Shown here piece by piece: positions 9,101-16,122 of a stretch of 16,122 nucleotides of DNA. The notes under the pieces were generated by a model that was not told the origin of the DNA, did no database searches, and saw nothing but the letters and a program-made list of their open reading frames with translations. The position numbers and the translations under genes are program-made. The DNA comes from Gonium pectorale. Lineage: Eukaryota > Chlorophyta > Chlorophyceae > Chlamydomonadales > Volvocaceae. Positions within the stretch are counted from its first letter, which is position 1. Each line of letters starts with the position of its first letter. The stretch covers positions 108,992 through 125,113 of the forward strand of contig LSYV01000023.1 in NCBI GenBank assembly GCA_001584585.1, written 5' to 3'.

Positions 9101-11432
9101 ATTAAGCAGCCACCGACCGCCATGCGGAATCTCAACCGGCATGATATCTTTGGTGTTTGGGTTCAAACACGACGGGTTTCGGGTTTCCTCAGAAAGGGAC
9201 CTCTTATTGCGCTGTGGTGTGCAAGCGTCCGCAAGGGTGCGAAGGGAGGTCCGCGCCCGGGCGCTCACTCTCATGCAACTCGAAAGCCATATGCAAGGGT
9301 GCCTGCCAGACCGTTACATTGGCCCCTACTACTCGTCCCTTCTACGCACCCTCGCGCCCTGGCGCACCTCACGCGCTTTGGCCGCCTTCTTCTCCTCACG
9401 CCGCTTGGCCTCCTCCTCCTTCGATCGTCGCTCCCGCTCTGCCTCCTGTTGCTCCCGCTCCCGCCGCTGCCGCTCCTCCTCCTCTTTCCGCCGCCGCTCC
9501 TCCTCCTTGCGCCGCTCCTCCTCCCGCTGAGCCATCAGCTGCTTCATCTGCGAGTTTGGAGGGAGGGCGAACCGACGCACAGCGCGGCGCGCGACGGGGC
9601 GGGGCAGGACTGAATGCCCTGACAGCGACGCAATCGCTGCACCTACGGTAGGTACAACCATCCTTACCCTAGCCGCAGCCCCCCTCCCCCCACCCCCCAC
9701 ACCCCGACATCCCGCAAATGCTAGTCCCGACTTAGCGACCAGCACCGACCCGGCGGTGTTCATCCCCGGCCTCCAAAACGCCCCGGTCCTTGCCCATCCA
9801 CTGGCCTGCTGCTCCTGCAGACTAGCGGCCGCCCGGTGGCTGCTCTGGACCCGGGCCAGCACCTCGTCGCGGCGCCGCTGCTGCTGGCGGAGCAGCTCCT
9901 GGTCCTCCCGCTGGAGGTCATCCTGCGTACCGTAGGGCGGGGGGTTTTGCGGACAAGGGTGTGGATATCTTCGGACTGGGTGGCAGCAGCAGTCGTCAGG
10001 TCGTAAGGAGGGGGGTTGAAGACTATGAAGGCTTGATGAGGAAGGGCTGCATCCTGCGTACGAAAGGGAGGACGGAGGGCGGAGGGCAAGCCGGAAGGGG
10101 TGCAGCAGAATACGGAGCGGAGAGGGTTTCTGACGACTGAGCGGCTGAGGGGCGGGAGGCCGCATGCGTGCATGCATGTGTACGGCTTGTCTCAGGGCGT
10201 CTACGCCACCGCACCAGCGCGTTGATGGCGGTGATGGTGGCGGCGGTGGTGGCGGTGGTGGTGGTGACGGAGGTTAAGGACGGCGATACATCTGCTGTGT
10301 GTCTAGAGACCTGCGCGTTAAAAGGCCGGCCAACTTTCCCCACGCCTCAACAAAGCCTGCATCGCAGCGCGGCGCTCGCGTTCCACCTTCGCCCGTGTCC
10401 AGTACGCCACTCCGGCCTGCCACCACAAGACGGCACGCAGCGCAACAGCAGCTTGCGCTCCGCACCTGCTTACGGAGCACGGACGTGGCCACAGTGCTCA
10501 GCTTCTCCGCGAGCTGCGCCTCCACCTCTGCCAGCCGCACCCGCCAGCTCGCCTGCTTGTCCTGCTGAAGAGACTGCGTGGGCGGACGGGGCACAGGGCA
10601 GTTCCGGGCGGTTGGCCGGTATCGCTGCGCGGAATGCATACTGACGGCAGCGCAACCGGGTCCGCTGACGGTTGAAGACGCGGCTCCGTGTTGGGTAGGG
10701 CCTGGAAGGGACGGGGCGCGGCGGGCGCAGGGATGAGTGGAGCCGCCCTAGGCCACTTGCCTCCAGGGACGCGAGCATCTGCTGTTCCAGCAGCCGCCGC
10801 TGCTCCTCCACGGCATCCACCCTACTGGCCGCTGCCGGGAGTGGGGCCGCGCGGCTCGTGACCTCGTCATCGCTGTCGCCCTCGTCGTCGCTGGGTATCC
10901 GGTAGGAGAACGAGCGCGTGGCGCCGCTGCGCCGCTCGGACACCTGGAGCTCGTCTGCGGGCATGGGAGGGCACGCGGGTACGAGGTTGCGGCTGCGAGC
11001 GAGGCCCAGCGCTCTGGATGGGAATGCGTGATGAGAAAGCCCTCTCAGGTTAGGCAAGGGGGTACCTCCTGCAGACACGAGACCCTGGGCCGTGGGTCGT
11101 GCCCAGGGCAAGCTCGTAAAAGCTAAGCCCTCCTACGCAGCATTCAAGCTGTGCATATGCTAGGCCCGGTCCAGTCTGCATACCACCGGGTGCGCCCGAC
11201 GCCGGTATTCACAACAGATCGACCCCCGGACCCGAGCCTTACCTATGGGCAATCCATATCGCACCACACCTGCCTGGCTGCAGCTGCCAGGCGTGCGTGC
11301 GCCCGGGGTGGTCGGCGCTGCCGCAGCGCGCGGCAACCATGCGCTACGGCGTGCCGAAACGAGGCCCGATGGGGTGGCCTCGGGCCCGAAATTCAATCGT
11401 TTTACAACTGTGTCGTTGTAGGGGCTGGACAT
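6166..11432 (-). CDS. GLE1: GLE1-like mRNA export factor, complete, 13 exons
   Basis: GLE1 acts at the cytoplasmic face of the nuclear pore. With inositol hexakisphosphate it activates the DEAD-box ATPase Dbp5/DDX19 to strip export factors from mRNPs. Proposed exons are 11432-11243, 10954-10761, 10573-10466, 10416-10344, 10053-9806, 9547-9368, 9013-8918, 8606-8460, 8040-7924, 7684-7515, 7375-7255, 6847-6708 and 6367-6166. They total 1986 nt, 661 aa plus TGA; human GLE1 is about 700 aa. The N-terminal part is acidic (SDDEGDSDDEV). Exons 3-8 form a Glu/Arg/Lys-rich coiled coil (QMKQLMAQREEERRKEEERR). The GLE1 fold fills exons 8-13: VHVQQICGTQNQ, TLCRKVINQHELVQ, KAAFPLALVVV, RLEGVMLLYGAIMQ, NPHGLPHAWSYLAR and FVKLLGVMQREYIP. 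These match the family's AAFP, LYAAI and HPHGL..GW blocks in order. Exons 6-13 are firm. The boundary between exons 4 and 5 and the first bases of exon 3 are uncertain. Introns 2 and 5 appear to start with GC. Confidence 0.92.
9919..10061 (-). repeat. Two exact 12-bp copies of an acceptor sequence (GTACGCAGGATG) around GLE1 exon 5
   Basis: The copies lie at 10061-10050 and 9930-9919. Each contains a CAG acceptor followed by GATG. Using the upstream copy starts exon 5 in phase 1, which fits the exon 4 donor at 10344/10343. Using the downstream copy starts it in phase 0, directly at the coiled-coil codons for DDLQRED. Both read the same frame afterwards. Confidence 0.7.
10221..10273 (+). repeat. 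GGT/GGC microsatellite in a GLE1 intron
   Basis: An imperfect trinucleotide array of GGT and GGC units runs here; on the minus strand it reads ACC/GCC. It lies in intron 4 of GLE1 (10343-10054). It is low-complexity sequence, and its Thr/Ala-rich translation is not taken as coding. Confidence 0.75.
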
Positions 11433-12985
11433 CCACCGCCAAAACAGGACGTAGCTAACGACTGTCTATTAAGTGACCAGCATGCGCAGCTTGCATACCC
11501 TTTATGTTTGTGTTAAGGTCTCATTGAACATTCGATGCGAACACTGCCGAGCAGTCTGTGCGAACACCTTCAGAGCCCCTCAAGCGTCAAGTTCACTATT
11601 GCTGTGCCTCAAGATTGCAGGTTACTGGAGCCTTTCCGCTCATGCGACTCTTTGCCCGTAGCCCCTTCCATCCCCTGCTTCATTTGCTGTGTCGTACCAA
11701 ACCCGGCACGCCCGGCACACCCAGTTAGCGGACATTCAAAACGCAGACTTTTCCAGCCATGTTTTGCTCCCTTGCTTGTGATGCCACCCCTCGGCTTGGA
11801 TCGATTCGGTGTAATCTTAGGGAAATGCAAGCAGAACTGCAGAAGGGGGGTAGCTCCCCTAGAAAAAAGAAAAACCTGCACAGAAAGAGGGAGCCCGCCT
11901 CTACGGCCATACACGCCCGAAGGCGCGACGTTTCCAGTAGGGCGGGCGGGTACAGAGCAAGACATGTGACGTTCGTCCCGCCCCCAAAACCTAGACCTGC
12001 GTGGACGGCCCTATAATCGAGACCAGCTTGTCAAATGCTGCACCCTTTCATGGCAAAAATTAGAAGGTGGATGGTCTTGGGAGCCCTCCTGCGGTACTGG
12101 TGTTCTGCAGCGCCAGGCTGCGCTACCTGCGCCACCGCCTATTCGTTGCGGACACGACAGTTATGGCATGCCGTTACATTTCTCCATGCAATTAGGCGCG
12201 ATTGCTCCTCGCCAGCCACCCACGCTGCTCACCACGACTCGACGTTTGAATGCTAATGTGGGGTCTTGACCTCACACAACAACGACGGCAACAACAGCTG
12301 CAAGTCCGGCAATCAGGTCACGAACCGGCCTTGAGATTTTATTGACCGTGGGCACTGACATGCCTTTATGACAATCATGCCTTGCCCACTCCCTCCGTGT
12401 ATGCAAAGAAGCGGCAGCCCATGCAAAACCGACGAGACCGAGGATGCATGGGCCCGTCACTGAGCGGATAAAAAAATGGCCCTTAAGTCGTCGTGTGATT
12501 ACGGCAAAGCTCTCGCCGGGTCGCCGCAAATGCACAGCACTTTGAATAGCCAGCAGGCACGTCACGTGCGACACGGTACGGCTTTGTACTGCTACATACA
12601 TCGTACGGCAGACACTTCCAGGTGCCCGCTTCGGCATCACCAAAGATATTGTCATAGCATGTCGTCGTACGCAGCAGATGCAAAAGGCAACCACAGCAAC
12701 CGGCACCGCGCAGGCACCGAGCCTAATCAACCCATGCTTGTGCATAGACAAGCCACGCGACCTGTGCCGGGCAAAGAGAGAGCCCCGATGGCGGCACACG
12801 GGCGCTGCGCTCCAATACAGCCCCACATCGTCCAACCCAACACGAAACTCATACCTGGCTAAACTCCCCGATTTTAATTCATGAACCGTTCAATTCAGTC
12901 TCTGTCAGCCCTTGTCTGTCGCATTCCACGCCAGCCAGCAATCCCTACCGCAGCAGGGCTGCGAAAACCGCAGCATGCGGGCGAG

Positions 12986-13006
12986 GACCCGTGAGACCTA
13001 CGGGTC
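12986..13006. repeat. 7-bp perfect inverted repeat (hairpin)
   Basis: GACCCGT (12986-12992) and ACGGGTC (13000-13006) pair perfectly around a 7-base loop. Just upstream, CCGCA-GCA-TGCGG forms a second small hairpin near 12968-12980. No U-run terminator or protein gene is attached to them. Confidence 0.5.
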
Positions 13007-13242
13007 TTGCGAAAAAGACCGAGGCGTGGAAGCCCTGGGCAAGCCATTCCTCAAGCCCATGCCGTTGTTGTGTTCCCATGCAAGAAACCCAAAATGCGCC
13101 GCTTCGCATGCAATTCCTTTATTGCATTGATATCACCGTTCCCAACACGCACCCCAACACTCAACCCAGCAGCTTGCCTCGCTGCACGGGTCCAACACCC
13201 GGACGTGCTGTATGCTAGATGAACGCACACTCCCGGTTTCCG

Positions 13243-13287
13243 CTCTGCGGAACCCCGCAGCGAACCTCGCAGAGACGAACCTCGCAG
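13243..13287 (-). repeat. Short tandem repeat, CTGCGAGGTTCG unit, with hairpin
   Basis: On the minus strand the 12-base unit CTGCGAGGTTCG occurs exactly at 13287-13276 and 13272-13261, followed by a degenerate third copy. The third copy folds as CTGCGG-AACC-CCGCAG (13245-13260), and CTCTGCG (13243-13249) can also pair with CGCAGAG (13268-13274). It is noncoding as far as can be seen. Confidence 0.6.
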
Positions 13288-14530
13288 CAGCTGCCTCCAC
13301 CAGCCAATCACCTTGGCTAGCACCGCCACGCGATCGACCTACCAGCAGGCCTACAAGCAAACCAACAACCACACGACCCCACGGTGCACAGACACTGGCA
13401 AACCAAACAGACCATACATATGTGATGCACAGGCACAGCAAGCAGTACAAACGGCATGGGCGCCAAACTGCAAGCCCGCACAGCTACAGACGCCGAACGG
13501 TACCTTGCAAGCGCGTTGTATATACTTCCTTGTGCACCGATTCTCCTCAGCGCCCATTGGCGAAGGCTCACGGAGCTTGCACACGAAGCCAGGCGAACAC
13601 GTGCCCAGGGGAGCGGCACTGCGCATGCCCCTGCCTGAGAGCAGGCGTCCAACATGGCCTCCGTCGGCAAACACTCAATGACAAAAGATCACTGCGCAAC
13701 AGCGTATTCCTCCAATCACTCCAGCTCACGGCAGGAGCCATATCGCACAAGTTCTGTTGAAAAGGCGTCCAGCATAACCTCCCCACCAATACCAGCAAAG
13801 CCTCCCACCACACCTTGCCCTTTATGGCGGGTTCGCACCGGTTCCCTTTTGAGATGTTCCGTTCGTTGCACTGCCGCGTTCCTCCCTTCCTCCCTCCCTC
13901 CCCCCGTCGCCATGCCGGAAGTAACCGGTAAGGGTGGAAAGCGTGCGGCCGGATGCGGCTGCGCAAGCAGTGCCTTCTGGCTTGGCGCCAACGCGCCTGC
14001 ATTTCTTTCCCGAATCGATTTTGCCCCCGCCCCATCACCAGGGCAGGATCGTGGGCCCTCACGCCTTCTAGGTCTTGCCACAATGCAGGGGACACACAGC
14101 CCCGCTTCGCTGCTCCGTGTACGCACCGCGCCGCACCCGCATGCACTCACTCGGCAACACCGACAGTGAGGCAGCCCACCGACCTGCCAGCCCTCGCGCA
14201 CCTTTTGCCGACCTGCAGGCCGACCTTCGCCATCCTGTCGGTCATCCCGGCTGCTCAGACGGGCACTACACGACACACGCGTCAGCCGGCCAGGCATCGG
14301 CGAAGGGCCGAGGACGCGGAGGGCCGCCCCAAGCTGCGCGCTGTGCCCTGCAGTGTCGGAGCTGCTGGCCTTACCGTCGGCCCGTTCTCCCAGTCGAAAC
14401 TGGAGGATTCGCCCTCCTCAAGCCCGATTGGGTAGTGAGCCGGGAGGCCTTGCCGGCAGCGCCATGTGCGAGAGCACTTCCCTTCGTGCTCCGCGCATCC
14501 TCCCGCCGCCCACTCGCCAGTGCCAACACT

Positions 14531-16105
14531 TCACAGCTCAGCCGCTGCGCCGGGCCTGTGGCAGTACTTGAGCATGCGACGCAGCTCGCCGATGATGGAG
14601 TCCAGGCTGGGCCGCTCGGAGGGCCGTTCCTCGGTGCAGGAGGAGATGAGGCAGCGCAGCGCGTAGGGGCACACGTTGTCGTCGGTGGGCACCTTGAGGC
14701 GGGCGCCCTGAGCCACAACCTGCGGGAAGATGGGGCGGGCCGGGGATGGCGTCGCAAGGCAGTGGGCGAGGGGGGATGAGTGAAGTGGGAACGTCCGTGC
14801 GGTGGCATGCTATGCTGTGGCTGGAGGTGAGGTGCGCGGCGCGAAGCTAGAGCGTGCTTTGCGGACCGGGGCTTGTAGGAGCATGGCGGGGACTTGCACA
14901 TGGCGGAATCGTTGCGAACAAAGAGGGCGGTAGCTGAGTCGTAACGCAGCCCTAGGCTCAACGGCGTTCAGCCGGGTTGTGCCCACTGCACGGGCGAACC
15001 TTTTGCACGAAGTCCGCCATGCGGCATCCAGCCCAGGGCCGCTCGCCCACCACCAGCTCCCACAGCACAACGCCGTAGCTGAAGATGTCCATCTTGTCCG
15101 ACAGGCCGCCCTCCATGGCGGGGTCCCAGCACTCTGCGGCGGCGGCCAGAGATGGGGTAGTGGATTGGAAGGCGGCCAGAAGGGGCCACACTCACGCGGC
15201 GGCGGCAACTCTTCTTCCCTTGGGCGGCCGTCTGAGCTCTTGGAGCGGGCAGGAAAGCCCATGCGCGAGAGAGACGGGCGCCTGCCAAGGAGGCGGAACG
15301 CCCCGCCCAATGTCCACCAGCAACCAGCTGCGCTCCATCTCACTCCCGGGGCATTTCACCATCTCACCAGGCGCCATGTACGCCATAGAACCGGTCTCGG
15401 GCCGGTTAGTGTCCAGGTACGCGCTGTACTTGCACCTGCGTCGCGCAGGGCACCCACGACCGGGCGGTTAGCCTCGTCACGCCAACGCCATCAACGGAGT
15501 TGGGTGGGGGCCCGGGGCAGCGGGCACGAACCGGCGTGGAAGCCGAGCATCCCAGCAGCGAAAGCCCGCGTGCGGGCGTGCTCCAGGCAAGCGCAGGCCC
15601 GTTGCCCTTGTCGCCTGCGCAAGCCCGGGGCAGCCAAAGCAATGCAGAGCTCGCGACCGAGCGAGACACAGTCCCACCTAGCCAATCCAAAGTCGGAGAT
15701 CTTGGCGCGGCCCGTGGCGTCCAGCAGGATGTTGCTGGGCTTGAGGTCGCGGTGCACCACCGCCGGTGTGCGACTGTGCAGGTAGCGCAGGCCCTCCGCC
15801 ACGTCCAGGGCCACCTCCAGGACGCGGTACAACGGCAGCGGCGAGCCAGACAGCGGCCGCGCCGGCGTCGCAGCAGCAGCAGAGGGGTCCTCCGCAATGA
15901 GTGCCGCTGCCCAGCCAGGGCCGGCCGAGGCAGCGACGCCGGCGGCGGCGAGGGCGGGGTCCTTGACGCGGTCGCGGCAGTGGAGGACGGCGTCCAGGGA
16001 GGTGGCGCACAGCTCCTCAACAAGGCAGATGTCAGGGGGCTGCAGGCAGCCGCCCAGCAGGCGCACCACGTTGTCGTGCCGGAGGCCGCTCAGGACCGTG
16101 ATCTC
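14531..16105 (-). CDS. Raf-like/TKL serine-threonine protein kinase (C-terminal part; 5' end beyond right edge)
   Basis: This transfers phosphate from ATP to Ser/Thr (possibly Tyr) on proteins; the substrate is unknown. Exons are 16105-15678, 15435-15368, 15133-15000 and 14719-14531, phase-consistent, giving 272 aa and a TGA. The first visible exon opens at the alpha-C Glu ([18 protein letters not shown]). Then come the hinge ([11 protein letters not shown]), an Ala/Pro-rich insert of about 55 residues between the alpha-D and alpha-E helices, the catalytic loop [20 protein letters not shown], the activation segment, and GSMAYMAPE with its Glu codon split by an intron. [19 protein letters not shown] follows, and the C-lobe closes with [18 protein letters not shown]. 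The HRD Asp, the following Lys and Asn, the DFG Asp and APE are all present, so it should be active. The P-loop and beta-3 Lys lie outside the window. The protein ends soon after the kinase domain. TKL assignment rests on the APE region and the RPS motif. Confidence 0.93.
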
Positions 16106-16122
16106 CTGGGGGCGGGCGGGGC

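Larger units (their letters stand above)
11433..14530. other. Gene-poor spacer between the kinase and GLE1
   Basis: No exon chain or recognisable protein was found on either strand in these 3.1 kb. Short ORFs exist in most frames, but none shows conserved motifs or phase-compatible splicing. The right part (about 13.5-14.53 kb) is likely the kinase 3' UTR, though no minus-strand TGTAA was seen near it. The left part (11433 to about 11.6 kb) should hold the GLE1 5' UTR and promoter; a weak TATA-like CATAAAGG reads on the minus strand near 11505-11498. GC is lower than in the genes. Hairpins and a short tandem repeat occur near 12.97-13.29 kb. Confidence 0.55.

Noticed and set aside
8085..9530. 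Plus-strand ORF of 481 codons, the longest in the window
   Set aside because: It runs antisense over GLE1 exons 6-8 and their introns. Its Ser/Arg/Leu-rich end is the reverse complement of the Glu/Arg coiled coil, and no domain is recognisable.
10054..10343. Thr/Ala-rich minus-strand reading frame as an extra GLE1 exon
   Set aside because: It is the translation of the GGT/GGC microsatellite and its surroundings. Leaving it as intron keeps all phases consistent.
12272..12835. Minus-strand ORF of 187 codons in the spacer
   Set aside because: No conserved motif, mixed composition, no phase-compatible neighbouring exon, and competing ORFs of similar quality in other frames.
14075..14779. Plus-strand ORF of 234 codons
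   Set aside because: It overlaps the kinase's last exon in antisense. The minus strand there encodes a clear kinase C-lobe with correct splice sites.

Overview
The window looks like nuclear DNA of a GC-rich green alga, most likely a volvocine or other chlorophyte. The signs are very high GC, short exons cut by introns of roughly 150-420 bp with GTGCG/GTGGG-type donors, Ala/Gly/Pro-rich inserts inside conserved domains, and TGTAA as the only candidate polyadenylation motif found. There is no bacterial operon logic, and no rRNA, tRNA, CRISPR array or intact mobile element was recognised. Exons were assembled by hand from splice signals and reading-phase continuity. The species is an inference.

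Three protein genes were found, all on the minus strand, so transcription runs from high to low coordinates. (1) At 16105-14531 lies the 3' half of a Raf-like/TKL protein kinase; its 5' part is beyond the right edge. (2) At 11432-6166 lies a complete 13-exon GLE1, the nuclear-pore mRNA-export factor that activates the DEAD-box ATPase Dbp5/DDX19. The reconstruction is about 661 aa with consistent phase at every junction, and the C-terminal GLE1 fold is clear. (3) From about 5179 to the left edge lies a gene whose product follows, module by module, the region C-terminal to the helicase of CHD6-9/Kismet chromatin remodellers. No chromodomain or Snf2 helicase can be found upstream of it before GLE1 begins. 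Its 3' end is beyond the left edge.

The other stretches are a roughly 0.95 kb spacer (5220-6165), probably mostly GLE1 3' UTR and including a lower-GC patch with a 62-codon plus-strand ORF, and a roughly 3.1 kb gene-poor spacer (11433-14530) with small hairpins and a short tandem repeat. The three genes do not form an evident pathway: two are nuclear (chromatin, mRNA export) and one is a signalling kinase.

The most unusual feature is the CHD6-9-like tail without a visible motor domain. It could be a stand-alone accessory protein, a gene truncated by rearrangement or insertion near 5.2-5.5 kb, or an assembly artefact.
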